Source: Actinoplanes campanulatus | Lineage (GTDB): Bacteria > Actinomycetota > Actinomycetes > Mycobacteriales > Micromonosporaceae | Assembly: GCF_014647795.1 (NCBI RefSeq) | Contig: NZ_BMPW01000008.1 | Span: 186,001-250,000, forward strand | Direction of reading: 5' to 3' | DNA length: 64,000 nucleotides | Shown here: in pieces, positions 50,955-60,309 of the stretch | Layout of the letters: each line of letters begins with the position of its first letter | Numbering within the stretch: position 1 is the first letter of the stretch | Notes under the pieces: generated by a model | What the model was told of the DNA's origin: nothing | Seen by the model: the letters and a program-made list of their open reading frames with translations, nothing else | Databases searched by the model: none | Program-made: the position numbers and the translations under genes

Positions 50955-51699
50955 CCCGCACGTGCACGACCCGGCCGACGTGCCAGCCGTCCGGGCCGAG
51001 ATTGCGCTCCCGGACCTCGATCTCGCCGCGGTCCACGCTGATCACGCTCCACGAACAGGAGGAGCCACGGACCCGGTGGCTGGTCGTGGTCCCGGCCACC
51101 ACGAACACCTGGTGGCCGAGCACCCGGACGTCCGGGACGTGGGTGTGGCCGGCGAGCACCAGGTCGACACGGGCCGCGCGGACCGCGGCCAGCAGATGGC
51201 GCCGGCCGAGCAGCGCGGCGGTCCCGGTGGCCAGCGGCGGGTGGTGCAGCGCGAGCACCCGCACGTCGCCCGGGGGCGCCGCGCCCAGGACGCGGACCAC
51301 CTCGCCGGCCTGGCGGGAGGTGACCCGCCCGTTCTTCCACCGCCACCGCGGCATCGACTGCAGACCCAGGGCGGTGATTCCGGGGACCTTCCGGACCGGT
51401 TCCAGGTCCCCGTCGATCCAGCTCTTCCAGCGATCGTACGGCGTGAGCGCGCGCCGCCAGTCGACCAGCGGCACGTCGTGGTTGCCGGTGACCGCCAGCA
51501 CCGGTCCGGGCAGCCGGTCGAGCAGCTCGCGTACCTTCCGGAACTCCCGCTCCCGGGCCCGCATGGTGAGGTCCCCGGTGACCACCGTGAGGGACGGCCG
51601 CACCGCCTCCACGTCGGCCGCGATACTCGCCACCGCGACCGGGTCGTGCGCCCCGAGATGCAGGTCGGACAGGTGCGCGATGATCACCGGCGGCCTCAT
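50929..51699 (-). CDS. Metallophosphoesterase (calcineurin-like)
   Basis: This 256-aa enzyme has the calcineurin-like metal-binding motifs in order: [30 protein letters not shown] and AGHTHVPD. These bind two metal ions and hydrolyse phosphodiesters or nucleotides. ATG 51699 overlaps the arginine deiminase stop, so both are co-translated. There is no signal peptide. The natural substrate is unknown; cyclic nucleotides or similar are possible. Confidence 0.9.
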   Translation of the reverse strand: MRPPVIIAHLSDLHLGAHDPVAVASIAADVEAVRPSLTVVTGDLTMRAREREFRKVRELLDRLPGPVLAVTGNHDVPLVDWRRALTPYDRWKSWIDGDLEPVRKVPGITALGLQSMPRWRWKNGRVTSRQAGEVVRVLGAAPPGDVRVLALHHPPLATGTAALLGRRHLLAAVRAARVDLVLAGHTHVPDVRVLGHQVFVVAGTTTSHRVRGSSCSWSVISVDRGEIEVRERNLGPDGWHVGRVVHVRVSAGASSG

Positions 51700-52916
51700 C
51701 GGACAGCGTCCCGTTCGATCGGGCAGGCCAGGCAGCGGGGCCCGGACCGGCCCCGGCCGAGCTCGCCGCCGGCCACGGTGATCACTTCGATCCCCTGGCG
51801 GCGCAGATAGGTGTTGGTGGTGACGTTGCGCTCGTAGCCGACGATCACCCCGGGTTCGAGGACCAGGAAGTCGCTGCCGTCGTCCCACTGCTCACGCTGC
51901 GCGGCCCGCAGCTCCCCGCCGGTCTCCAGCACGTACGGCTTGTCGATGCCGAGGGTCTCGGCGAGGGTGGTGAACAGGTCGGCGTTGCGGTCCACCCGCA
52001 GCCCGTCCGGTCCCTCGCCGGGCTCCACCGTCCACGACCGCAGCGGCCCGTCCAGGTAGGGGTACATCACGAAGGTGTCCCGGTTGACCATCGTCATGAG
52101 CGTGTCGAGGTGCTCGACGCCGGACGAGCGCGGCAGCTCGACGGCGATCACCCGGGTCGCCGTGCCGCCGGTGAACAGGCCGCGGGCCAGGTTCTCCACG
52201 CCCATCGCGGTGGACCGCTCGCCCACCCCGGCCATCACCGCGCCGCCGCCGAGCACGTGGATGTCGCCGCCCTCCAGGGTGGCCGGCTGGTACGGGCGGT
52301 CGTCGCCGCCGTACCAGACGGTGACGTCGGCGAGGGCGAACATCGGGTGGAAGCGGTAGACGGCGGCGCAGTGCACCGTCTCGCGCAGCCGGGCCGGCGA
52401 GGCCATCGGATTGATGCTGACCCCGTCGTGGATCCAGGCCGAGTTGTCCCGCTGGAACAGGTGGCCGGGCAGCGGGTCGAGCACGAAGTCGTCGGCGTTC
52501 ATCAGCTCCCAGCGGAGGCTGTTCACGGTGAACCCGGCCAGCTCGCTCTTGAGCACCCCGCCGATCAGGTAGTCGGCCAGCCGGTCGCTGTCGGCCTGCT
52601 CGGCCAGCCGCCGCAGCGGGCCGGCCAGCGTCGGCCCGGCGGTGTCGCCGGTGATGACCCGGTCGAGGATCCAGGAGCGTGCCCGGGGAATGGCCAGCAC
52701 GTCGGTGAGCAGACTGCCGAGATAGTGCACCTTCACGCCGTGGCCGCGCAGTGTCGCGGCGAAGGCGTCGTGCTCCTCGCGCGCCCGCCGGGCCCACCGG
52801 ATGTCCCCGCGCAGCAGGTCGGTGTCGCCCGGGCGCAGCCGGCCGAGTTCCACACCCGGGCGATGGAGGATCACCTGCCTCAATCGGCCGATCTCGGAGC
52901 CGACGTGGAAGGACAT
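51696..52916 (-). CDS. arcA: Arginine deiminase
   Basis: Arginine deiminase (406 aa) converts arginine into citrulline and ammonia, which supports ATP formation without oxygen and protects against acid. The active-site Cys is in [11 protein letters not shown] near the C-terminus, the catalytic His in [12 protein letters not shown], and the substrate acids in [10 protein letters not shown] and in the segment with [12 protein letters not shown]. The usual partners (ornithine carbamoyltransferase and carbamate kinase) are absent from this window. It is instead followed by a phosphoesterase gene. Confidence 0.93.
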   Translation of the reverse strand: MSFHVGSEIGRLRQVILHRPGVELGRLRPGDTDLLRGDIRWARRAREEHDAFAATLRGHGVKVHYLGSLLTDVLAIPRARSWILDRVITGDTAGPTLAGPLRRLAEQADSDRLADYLIGGVLKSELAGFTVNSLRWELMNADDFVLDPLPGHLFQRDNSAWIHDGVSINPMASPARLRETVHCAAVYRFHPMFALADVTVWYGGDDRPYQPATLEGGDIHVLGGGAVMAGVGERSTAMGVENLARGLFTGGTATRVIAVELPRSSGVEHLDTLMTMVNRDTFVMYPYLDGPLRSWTVEPGEGPDGLRVDRNADLFTTLAETLGIDKPYVLETGGELRAAQREQWDDGSDFLVLEPGVIVGYERNVTTNTYLRRQGIEVITVAGGELGRGRSGPRCLACPIERDAVR

Positions 52917-52984
52917 GCGCTACCCCCGGGAACTACGGTTCGGACAGCCGTGCCGGAAGCCTCTGGCAAACCGGCTGGTCGGGG

Positions 52985-53005
52985 CATCACTCCGGCCGGA
53001 TGAAC
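52985..53005. promoter_or_regulatory. Stress-island palindrome, weak copy 6
   Basis: A diverged copy whose right half is CCGGATGAAC. It lies about 79 bp upstream of arginine deiminase. Only the core CCGGATGA fits the pattern. Confidence 0.3.
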
Positions 53006-53026
53006 ATCGAATGTACGCCTCGCGGG

Positions 53027-53863
53027 TCACGGTCCGGCGGGCGCGAAACGTCCCAGTTCGTCGTCCCCCTGCTGGATGATGCCGTAGCTGGACTCGGGCA
53101 CCGGCTGCCAGGCTCCCTCCATCTCGCCGAGCGGCTCGGAGACGATCAGCCGGGTCTCCTCGGACAGCCGGCGCAGGGTGTCCAGTTCCGGGTGCAGCGC
53201 CCGCAGCGCGGTCATGTCGGTGCTGAAGTAGAGCGAGCGACTGCGGCCCTCGCTGGAGTACCGGAAGGTCCAGATCCGGTCGCCGTCGGTGGTGCCGACG
53301 GTCATCTGGAGCGGGTCCGGCACCCCGTGCCGGTGGGCCACCGACTCGATCAGGCCGGCCATCCGCTCCACGGCGGCGACCGGGCGGTCCCGCAGCCCGT
53401 ACGTGATGGCCAGGTGGAACATCACCTCGGAGTCGGTGGAGCCGGCCATCGACGGGTACAGCTCGGGGTCGACGGCGAGCACCAGGTCCCGTTTGAGCCG
53501 GGCGAACTCCCGGATCGACCCGTTGTGCACCCACAGCCAGTTCTGGAACCGGAACGGGTGGCAGTTGCTCTGCTGCACCGGGGTGCCGGTGCTGGCCCGG
53601 ATGTGCGCCAGGAACAGCGGCGAACTGGTGGCGTGGGCGAGTTCCCGCAGGTTGACGTCGCTCCACGCGGGGCCGACCGCGCGGAACAGCGCCGGCTCGC
53701 CGGCGGCGTCGACCGGGTACCAGCCGACGCCCACACCGTCGCCGTTGGTGGTCTCCACCCCCTCGCGCGAGTGCTGACTCTGGTCGATCAGCGAGTAGCG
53801 GGGCCGGTAGAGCAGGTCTTCGAGTCGGATGGGCGTACCGGAGTAGGCCAGCCAACGGCACAT
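53027..53863 (-). CDS. Class II glutamine amidotransferase (EgtC-like)
   Basis: This 278-aa protein starts MCRWLAYSGTP, so the catalytic N-terminal Cys follows the initiator directly. Further class II amidotransferase features are FLAHIRAST and NCHPFRFQNWLWVHNGSIRE. EgtC removes glutamate in ergothioneine synthesis, but no other egt gene lies nearby, so that role is not shown. Related proteins are found alone in stress loci. One palindrome copy is 67 bp upstream. Confidence 0.85.
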   Translation of the reverse strand: MCRWLAYSGTPIRLEDLLYRPRYSLIDQSQHSREGVETTNGDGVGVGWYPVDAAGEPALFRAVGPAWSDVNLRELAHATSSPLFLAHIRASTGTPVQQSNCHPFRFQNWLWVHNGSIREFARLKRDLVLAVDPELYPSMAGSTDSEVMFHLAITYGLRDRPVAAVERMAGLIESVAHRHGVPDPLQMTVGTTDGDRIWTFRYSSEGRSRSLYFSTDMTALRALHPELDTLRRLSEETRLIVSEPLGEMEGAWQPVPESSYGIIQQGDDELGRFAPAGP

Positions 53864-53919
53864 GACAGGATCCTCCAGGGTCGGTGACGGCCATCCTGGC
53901 CGTACCGGCCGGGTGCCGG

Positions 53920-53940
53920 GCTCACCCCTCGCGGATGAGG
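53920..53940. promoter_or_regulatory. Stress-island palindrome, copy 7
   Basis: Half-sites GCTCACCCCT and GCGGATGAGG (6 of 10 pairs). Its centre is 67 bp before the amidotransferase start. It overlaps the last codons and stop of the gene at 53922. Confidence 0.45.
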
Positions 53941-55865
53941 TCCGCCGACTTCCGGCAGCCGACCTGCTCCAGCCAGCCGACCAGCACCCGGTGCACGGCG
54001 TCGGCGCCGGTCAGTTCGGCCGGGACGGTCAGGGTCCGCGGGTGGATGAGCATCGGCCGGCTCTGCGCCCCGCCCATCCCGCCGTGACAGCCGATCAGCT
54101 CCTCGAACGCGGCGACCTCCTGCGACACCGGGTCGAACAGACTGTTGATCAGCAGGTCGCCGGTGTTCGCCAGGCCGTCGTGGCGGCGCAGGTCGTCGGC
54201 GGCCCGCGGGCCGAACCCGAGCAGCGGGTCCAGCCCCTCGACGTGGTCGTCGGCGAGCCGTCGCCGGCCGGCCCGGCCCAGCACGATCGGCCCGTCGGCG
54301 CGGGAGCGGACCATCACCCAGCCGATCCCGGGATGGCCGGTCAGTCCGGCCAGCAACGCGGGATAGCGTTCCTCGATCTCCTCGAGCGGCACCCGGCCGG
54401 GCACCCGGGCGAAGTAGACCAGCGCCAGGTTGCCGCCGGCCGCGACCACGATCTCCTCGGCGGCCGGCCGGCCGGGAACCTCGTCGTACCGCGGGGTGTC
54501 GCGGCTCAGCCCGGCCCGCAGCACCTTGGCCCGGCCCTTCTGCTCGTTCTCCTCCGGGACGGCCACCCCGCCCGCCGCGGTCAGCCGTCTGATCAGCTCG
54601 TCCAGGCGGACGCCGTAGCGCTGCTCGAAGGTGGCGCCCTGGCTCTGCCCGTGATCGGAGAGCACCACCAGGTGGTACGGCCGGGGCGCGGCCAGCGCCA
54701 CCTCCTCCAGGGTGGCGAGCACCCCGTCGATGCCCTCCAGCGCGGCCAGCGACTCCGGCCGGGCCGGGCCGGCGTGGTGGGCGATCTCGTCGTAGTCGAC
54801 GAAGTCGCAGAACACCACCGGGGCGCCGCGCATCATCTGCTCGGCGAGGACGGCCAGGTTCAGGTGCCGCAGCAGCACGTTGGTGGCGCCGCGCAGCAGC
54901 ACGTACCGCCAGTCCCGGCGCATCCGCGGGATCACCTGGCGCACCCGTTGCCGCCGGGCCTGGTGCAGTTCCTTGACGATCTCACCGACGGTCAGCACCA
55001 GCGACCGGGTCAGGCCGAACGGGTCGAGCAGGTACGCGCTCAGGTAACGGGCCGGGCCGCTCTGCTTGGCGACCGTGCTCATGGTGAGCAGCGAGGTCGG
55101 GGCGTCGCCGGAGAAGACGTTGCTGACGCTGACCCCGCCCTCGGCCAGCAGCCCGCGGCCGTCCGAGCAGCGGGACTCGACCAGCGCGCTGTCGGCCGGC
55201 TGGTTGGTCACCACGAGGCGGCCGGTGGTCTTCTCGTACCAGCGGAAAGCCGGAACCTGATCGCTCGCGCCGTGCAGCAGTCCCGCCTGGCTGGCCGGCG
55301 TGGTCGCCGGCAGTTGGGCGTGCCATTCGGTCAGCGTGTGGCTGCCGGTGCTCAGCCACCGGCCCAGCGTGGGCAGGTTGCCGGCGTGGATCGCCCACCG
55401 GGCCAGCGGGGCGGACAGCCCGTCGATCTGGATGAACAGGACGCCCGGGGTGTCGGTCGGCGGCACGCTGCGCCGGAAGTGCCGGTTCACCCGCAGCAGA
55501 TGCCGGGTGGCCACCCCCGGCTGGCCCGCGGTGATCACCCAGAGCCCGATGCTCATCAGGACCGCGCCGATCCAGGAGGCCCAGAAGGCGGGCCAGAACC
55601 CGTCCACGTGCACGCCCGGGGTGAGCCACAGGGCCACGTAGACCAGCAGCGACTGGGCCACGAGCCAGCCGAGCACCACGCCCGGCCACCCGATCGCGGA
55701 CAGCACACGGACCAGCGCCGGGCGCACGGCCGCGCCGAGCAGCCCGACCAGGATCGCGGCGGTCAGGACGGCCCAGCCGTTGTCGGCCGAGATCCCCGGC
55801 AGGATCCCGGCCACGACACCGACCACCGCCGTGCCGAGCAGCACGGTCACCAACACGCGCACCAT
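53922..55865 (-). CDS. Membrane-anchored alkaline-phosphatase-superfamily protein
   Basis: This 647-aa protein has an N-terminal region of four hydrophobic segments (VTVLLGTAVVGVVAGILPG to ASWIGAVLMSIGLWVI), like phage-holin-4-type membrane domains. A large catalytic domain of the nucleotide-pyrophosphatase / alkaline-phosphatase fold follows. Metal-site motifs are FIQIDGLSAPLARWA with TTPASQAGLL, and FVDYDEIAHHAG with LVVLSDHGQSQGATF. It may cleave a phosphodiester or phospholipid at the membrane. ATG 55865 diverges from the YihY-like gene, with the best palindrome of the island at 44 bp from both starts. Confidence 0.85.
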   Translation of the reverse strand: MVRVLVTVLLGTAVVGVVAGILPGISADNGWAVLTAAILVGLLGAAVRPALVRVLSAIGWPGVVLGWLVAQSLLVYVALWLTPGVHVDGFWPAFWASWIGAVLMSIGLWVITAGQPGVATRHLLRVNRHFRRSVPPTDTPGVLFIQIDGLSAPLARWAIHAGNLPTLGRWLSTGSHTLTEWHAQLPATTPASQAGLLHGASDQVPAFRWYEKTTGRLVVTNQPADSALVESRCSDGRGLLAEGGVSVSNVFSGDAPTSLLTMSTVAKQSGPARYLSAYLLDPFGLTRSLVLTVGEIVKELHQARRQRVRQVIPRMRRDWRYVLLRGATNVLLRHLNLAVLAEQMMRGAPVVFCDFVDYDEIAHHAGPARPESLAALEGIDGVLATLEEVALAAPRPYHLVVLSDHGQSQGATFEQRYGVRLDELIRRLTAAGGVAVPEENEQKGRAKVLRAGLSRDTPRYDEVPGRPAAEEIVVAAGGNLALVYFARVPGRVPLEEIEERYPALLAGLTGHPGIGWVMVRSRADGPIVLGRAGRRRLADDHVEGLDPLLGFGPRAADDLRRHDGLANTGDLLINSLFDPVSQEVAAFEELIGCHGGMGGAQSRPMLIHPRTLTVPAELTGADAVHRVLVGWLEQVGCRKSADLIREG

Positions 55866-55898
55866 GGGTGTCAGTGTCGGCGTGGCTCATGGGGGCGG

Positions 55899-55919
55899 CC
55901 CCATCCGTACCGGATGAGG
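55899..55919. promoter_or_regulatory. Stress-island palindrome, copy 8 (divergent promoter)
   Basis: Half-sites CCCCATCCGT and CCGGATGAGG (8 of 10 pairs). The centre is 44 bp from the start codons of both the phosphatase gene and the YihY-like gene. Confidence 0.6.
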
Positions 55920-55952
55920 CTGACCGGCCGCCCGCGCCCCGACCATGAGCGG

Positions 55953-57116
55953 GTGACAGAGCCCGACCGCGCCTTCACTCCCGGACGGATCCTCGCCGCC
56001 GTGCCGGACCGGCTGCGGCCCCGCGCGGCGCTGCTGCTCGGCCATCAGACCGCCCTCGTGCTGCTGCGCACCGCCGGCGAACTGGTCCGGGTACAGATCT
56101 TCGACCGGTCGATGACGCTGGCCGCGCAGGCCTTCACGTCGATCTTCCCGGTGCTGATCATGATAGGCGCGTTGTCCGGCGGGCGGGCCCGGGATCACCT
56201 CGACAGCCTGGTACGGCTGCCGGCATCCAGCACCCGCCTGCTCGACGAGGCGCTCGCCGGCAGCCGCAGCAACGCGTTCGGGGTGTTCGGCAGCCTCATC
56301 GTGATCCTGTCGGCGACCGGGCTGGCCCGGGCGCTGGTTCGCGCGTACCGGGCGATCTGGGCGGTGCCCGGCCGCCGGGTCGGCGCGCGGGCCACCGCCT
56401 GGCAGATCGGCAGCGTGCTGATCCTGGTCGGCTTCCTGGTCGCGGTACGCCTGCTCGGCACCCTGGCCGGGCGGATCCTGACCCCGGTGATCGCGGGCAC
56501 GCTGCTGGCCCTGCTCGCCGACGTGGCGCTGGCCGCCCTGTTGCCGCGCATCCTGCTCGGCCCGGCGGTGGGCCGGCTGCGGCTGCTGCTGACCGGCGTC
56601 GTCTTCGGCGCGATCATGCTCGCCGTCCGGCCCGCCGGGCACCTCTACCTGCCCCGCGCGCTGGAGTCCAGTTCCCAGCGGTACGGCACGATCGGCCTGG
56701 CGTTCACCTACATCGGCTGGCTGTACGTGCTGTCGTTCTGCCTACTGCTGTCCGCGGTGGCCGGCGGCATCCTCGCCGACCTCGGGGCGGAGCGCTTCAC
56801 CCGGACGACCGGCCGGGCCACCCGCTGGTCAGGACGATCTACGCAGGTAAAGGGCCAGTCCGACCTCGGCCAGACCGGTCAGCAGACTGCCGGCGCCGGT
56901 CAGCAGGACCAGGGTGCCGAGCGACAGCGACGGCGTGAGCACGAAGACGATTCCGATGATCATGGACAGCGCCCCGACGATGATCAGGGCGGCCCGCATC
57001 GGACCGTGCGCGGTGGCCGCGCCGATCAGCAGGGCCAGGCCGCTGAGGATCCAGGTGGTCGCGAAGATGACCGCGAGGACGGCCAGGCCGGTCACCAGGT
57101 TCCGCAGGCAGACTAG
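55953..57116 (+). CDS. YihY/BrkB family membrane protein 2, with long read-through tail
   Basis: The first 290 residues are a YihY/BrkB-like membrane protein with about six segments (SMTLAAQAFTSIFPVLIMIG, VFGSLIVILSATGLARAL, GLAFTYIGWLYVLSFCLLLS). The family normally ends shortly after the last helix, near 56820. Here no in-frame stop occurs until 57116, adding about 95 residues rich in Gln, Asp and Arg that lie antisense to the HdeD-like gene. The stop has probably been lost, or the tail is translated as an accident of high GC. GTG 55953 was chosen from the divergent layout; the start of the family domain fits. Confidence 0.75.
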   Translation: MTEPDRAFTPGRILAAVPDRLRPRAALLLGHQTALVLLRTAGELVRVQIFDRSMTLAAQAFTSIFPVLIMIGALSGGRARDHLDSLVRLPASSTRLLDEALAGSRSNAFGVFGSLIVILSATGLARALVRAYRAIWAVPGRRVGARATAWQIGSVLILVGFLVAVRLLGTLAGRILTPVIAGTLLALLADVALAALLPRILLGPAVGRLRLLLTGVVFGAIMLAVRPAGHLYLPRALESSSQRYGTIGLAFTYIGWLYVLSFCLLLSAVAGGILADLGAERFTRTTGRATRWSGRSTQVKGQSDLGQTGQQTAGAGQQDQGAERQRRREHEDDSDDHGQRPDDDQGGPHRTVRGGRADQQGQAAEDPGGREDDREDGQAGHQVPQAD

Positions 57117-57398
57117 ACCGCCGATCAGCACGATGACGCCGACGATCCCGGACAGCAGGCTCCGGGCGACACCGGCGCCGGTCGGCAGGAAGGCTCCGAT
57201 GATCTGGGCCAGCCCACCGAAGAAGAGCCAGATGCCGGTGAGCGCGACCATGATCCGCAGGGAGATGTCCGGCCAGATGAGTACGGTGAGGCCGAGCGCG
57301 ATCGCGAGCAGGCCGGTGATCAGCAGCGTCCACCAGGGGAACGGCTGTCGGCGTACCTCGACGATGGGGTCGGGCCAGGTTTGTTCCACGTCGGTCAT
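56829..57398 (-). CDS. HdeD-like (DUF308) membrane protein 2
   Basis: A 189-aa protein with six hydrophobic segments of the HdeD type (WWTLLITGLLAIALGLTVLI, ALTGIWLFFGGLAQIIGAFL, ATTWILSGLALLIGAATAHG), preceded by a polar N-terminus (MTDVEQTWPDPIVEV). It resembles the HdeD-like protein at 41944 but has a longer N-terminus. ATG 57398 is used. A palindrome copy lies 43 bp upstream. Its whole 3' half is overlapped by the extended frame of the convergent YihY-like gene. Confidence 0.85.
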   Translation of the reverse strand: MTDVEQTWPDPIVEVRRQPFPWWTLLITGLLAIALGLTVLIWPDISLRIMVALTGIWLFFGGLAQIIGAFLPTGAGVARSLLSGIVGVIVLIGGLVCLRNLVTGLAVLAVIFATTWILSGLALLIGAATAHGPMRAALIIVGALSMIIGIVFVLTPSLSLGTLVLLTGAGSLLTGLAEVGLALYLRRSS

Positions 57399-57430
57399 GG
57401 GGTGAGCGTGGGAGACGGCCGCCGCCACGG

Positions 57431-57451
57431 CATCACCCAAGACGGATGAGG
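57431..57451. promoter_or_regulatory. Stress-island palindrome, copy 9
   Basis: Half-sites CATCACCCAA and ACGGATGAGG (6 of 10 pairs). Its centre is 43 bp upstream of the second HdeD-like gene. Confidence 0.5.
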
Positions 57452-57455
57452 GTTC

Positions 57456-60050
57456 TCAGAGCAGTCCGGCCTGCCGGGCCAGCACCACCGCCTCACGGCG
57501 ACGACCGGCGCCCAGCTTGCGGTAGATCGACCGCATGTGCGCCTTGACCGTGTTGACCGAGATGCTCAGGTTGACGGCGATCTCCCCGGCCGTGAGCACG
57601 GTCGGCAGGTATTGCAGGACGTCGAGCTCACGCTCGCTGAGCGGCCCGGCCGCCTGTCCCGCGCCGAGCATCGGGATCTCGCCGGTGATCTCGCCGAGGA
57701 CGCCGTCGCCGGCCGGGCCGCGCAGCTCGGTCAGCCACTGCTGGCGCTCGGCCAGCACCAGCACCCGGTGCGCGTCGTAGCGGCGGAACGGCCGCCGGAT
57801 CCGCTCCGGTTCGGCAGCGGCCAGCGCGCGGGCCAGCGCCTCGCTGGCCACGGCACTGCGGCTCTGGGTGTCGGCGGCGAGGGCGGACAGCAGCCAGGCG
57901 CCGACCGCGGCGATCCGGTCGGCCCCGCCCCGGACCCGGGCGAGCAGCGGTTCGGCGGCGGTCAGGTTGCCGGTGGCGAGGTAGGCGCGGGCCAGGCAGA
58001 CCTGTTCGGCGGCGATCAGGTCGGACTGTGCGGCGTACCGGATCAGGACGCCGGCGGCGTCGCCGAGCGCGAGCCGGATCTCCGCCCCGGCCAGGGCGAT
58101 CAGCCGGTCCGCGAAGGGCGCCACCATCGGCGGCCCGGCCTCGGCGCGGATCTGCGCGAGCAGGGTACGGGCGCCGGCCGCCTCGCCCCGGTCCAGCGTG
58201 AGGCGGACCCGGACCAGGCCGGCCAGCACCGACATGGCGGCCTCCGGGACCTCACCGAGGGCGTGCAGCCCCTGCCGCAGCGCCTCCTCGGCCTCCGGCT
58301 CCCGGCCCCGCTCCGCCTCGATCAGCGCCCGCGCCAGGTAGGCCGGCGCGGCCGTGGCCCGGTGCTCCGCGTCGATCCGGCGGGCCAGCGCGATCGCCGT
58401 TTCCGCGTGCTCCTCGGCCTCACCCGGCGAGCCCTGCAGGAACGCCAGGCAGGCCAGCATGGCGAAGGAGTTGACCTCGATGTACGGCGTGCCGGCGGTC
58501 CGGGACGCGGTGGCCGCCGCCCACAGGTACCGGTCGGCGTGGTCGAGCCGGCCGGTCCACAGCCAGGCGGCGCCCTTGTTGTTCAGCGCCGCGGCCCGGT
58601 ACTGCAACAGCGACGGCGCCTCGCCCCAGGTCAGCCGGGACAGCTGGGCGAGCAGGGCGGTGGAGGCGCTGGCCAGGTGCGGCATGTCGCCGTGCCATCG
58701 GATGACGGCGCCGGTCTCCAGCACGGCGAGCGCCGTCTCGGTCTCCGCCCGCAGCGGCGACGCCGGCCGCTGGGCGAGCAGCGCGCGGGCGTGGGCCATC
58801 CGGCGGGGCACGGCCGCCAGCTCGCCCCGGGCGAACGACAGGATGACCGCGCAGACCGCCATCTCCGGGCTGGTCGGCAGCAGGGCCGGCGGGATGCGGC
58901 CGAGCAGTTCGAGGAACTGGGGACGGTCCGCCGAGGTGTAGAGCGGCACGCCACGCTCGACGACCAGGGCGGCCAGCAGGTTCCAGTCCTCGGCGGCCGC
59001 CGCGTGGGTGAGCGAGGTCAGCGCGTCGCCCTGGCCGGCGTGCCAGCGGGCCGCGGCGCGGTGCAGCCGGGCGGGCGCGTCCGGCCACAGGTCGCCGAGC
59101 CGGTGGCGCAGCGCGGCGCGGACCATCGGGTGGTACCGGAACCACCGGCCGCCGGCCGGTTCCAGGAACAGCTTCTCCCGGACCAGCCGCTCCAGCGTGC
59201 GATGGCCGCCGGTGCCCCCGGTCAGGGCGTCCGCCAGCTCGCCGCAGATCCGGTCCGGCAGGCTGGTCCGCAGCAGGAAGGTCCGGACCTCGGCGGGCTG
59301 GGCGGCCAGCACCTCCCGGGTCAGGTACTCCCCCACCGCGTCCTCGCCGCCGTTCGCGGCGCCGGCGGCCAGCCGCAGGCCGGCGCCCCAGCCCTCGGCG
59401 CGGCGCACCAGCTCCGCGAGTCGCTCCGGCGGCAGCGCCCGGCCGAGCAGGGCGAGCAGCTCGGTGGCCTCCTCCGGACCGAAGCCGAGGTCGGCGGCGC
59501 GGATCTCGGTGAGGTCGCCGCTCATCCGCAGCCGGTGCAGGCTCAGGTCCGGCTCGCGACGGCTGAGCAACACGAAGCGCAACCGCTTGGGGATGGCGCC
59601 GAGTAGTCCGGTCAGGCTGGTGAGCACCCGGGGGTCGGCGATCTCGTGCAGGTCGTCGAGCACCACGACGACCGGCGCCTCGGTCGCGGTCACCGCCTCG
59701 GCGAAGGCCCGGCGCGGGTCGGCCCCGGAGCCGTCGCCGGTGACGGTCACCCCGGCGGCGCTCAGCGACCGGTGGAGATCGGCCCAGAAGGCGTACGGGT
59801 CGTCGTGCCGCTCGTCGAGGGTGAGCCACGCGACCGGCCCGGAGAGGGAACGGGCGGTCGCCCAGGTGGCGGTGAGCACGGTCTTGCCCCAGCCGGGCCC
59901 GGCGCAGATCAGGGTGACGGCCCGGCGGACCCCCACGTCCAGGGCCTCGACGAGACGCCCCCGCCAGACCAGGCCGGTGGGCAGGCGGGGCGGAAGGTTG
60001 TGGTCCACCGCTATCGGCACGGTCGAACGGGTAGTGGCCTGATCTCGCAT
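57456..60050 (-). CDS. LuxR-family regulator, MalT-like (large ATP-binding) 1
   Basis: An 864-aa STAND-type regulator. An N-terminal NTPase module has Walker A CAGPGWGKTVLT and Walker B VVVLDDLHEI. A long helical TPR-like region for signal sensing follows. The C-terminal LuxR helix-turn-helix (LSERELDVLQYLPTV, AGEIAVNLSISVNTVKAHMR, SIYRKLGAGRRREAVVLARQ) binds DNA. MalT-type proteins assemble when they bind ligand and ATP, then activate target promoters. ATG 60050 was chosen; the upstream extension is basic and not conserved in style. Together with the similar regulator at 60869 it is a candidate to control the palindrome-linked genes. Confidence 0.9.
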   Translation of the reverse strand: MRDQATTRSTVPIAVDHNLPPRLPTGLVWRGRLVEALDVGVRRAVTLICAGPGWGKTVLTATWATARSLSGPVAWLTLDERHDDPYAFWADLHRSLSAAGVTVTGDGSGADPRRAFAEAVTATEAPVVVVLDDLHEIADPRVLTSLTGLLGAIPKRLRFVLLSRREPDLSLHRLRMSGDLTEIRAADLGFGPEEATELLALLGRALPPERLAELVRRAEGWGAGLRLAAGAANGGEDAVGEYLTREVLAAQPAEVRTFLLRTSLPDRICGELADALTGGTGGHRTLERLVREKLFLEPAGGRWFRYHPMVRAALRHRLGDLWPDAPARLHRAAARWHAGQGDALTSLTHAAAAEDWNLLAALVVERGVPLYTSADRPQFLELLGRIPPALLPTSPEMAVCAVILSFARGELAAVPRRMAHARALLAQRPASPLRAETETALAVLETGAVIRWHGDMPHLASASTALLAQLSRLTWGEAPSLLQYRAAALNNKGAAWLWTGRLDHADRYLWAAATASRTAGTPYIEVNSFAMLACLAFLQGSPGEAEEHAETAIALARRIDAEHRATAAPAYLARALIEAERGREPEAEEALRQGLHALGEVPEAAMSVLAGLVRVRLTLDRGEAAGARTLLAQIRAEAGPPMVAPFADRLIALAGAEIRLALGDAAGVLIRYAAQSDLIAAEQVCLARAYLATGNLTAAEPLLARVRGGADRIAAVGAWLLSALAADTQSRSAVASEALARALAAAEPERIRRPFRRYDAHRVLVLAERQQWLTELRGPAGDGVLGEITGEIPMLGAGQAAGPLSERELDVLQYLPTVLTAGEIAVNLSISVNTVKAHMRSIYRKLGAGRRREAVVLARQAGLL

Positions 60051-60283
60051 ATCGCCCCCAGTCGCTCGGAACGCACGGTGAACCGGACCGCTCGCGAGGC
60101 GGTCGTCCCCGTACTGACACGGCCATCGGATTCCAGCCGGTCGGGCGCGGGCCCCCACACGCGCTCAGCGGCCGGAACGAATCAGGTGGGTCCCAGCTGT
60201 CCGGGGCCTACCGAAACACACGGCGTACACATGGGGCAACCATGCGTATTCGCGCCAGGAGTGGAAGAAAGCCGTTTCCGCAG

Positions 60284-60298
60284 CGTGCAAGTTGCACG
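60284..60298. promoter_or_regulatory. 15-bp palindrome upstream of the DUF7144-like gene
   Basis: CGTGCAA-G-TTGCACG is a perfect palindrome around a single G, about 110 bp from the start at 60401. It could be an operator or part of a promoter. Found once. Confidence 0.4.
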
Positions 60299-60309
60299 TG
60301 CGCCGCGGA

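Noticed and set aside
53027-53863. Naming the amidotransferase egtC
   Set aside because: No other ergothioneine gene is nearby, and the family contains many proteins with other roles.
53862-55952. Very long plus-strand open frame running into the YihY-like gene
   Set aside because: It is antisense to the phosphatase gene and has no domain; only the part from GTG 55953 is a recognisable protein.
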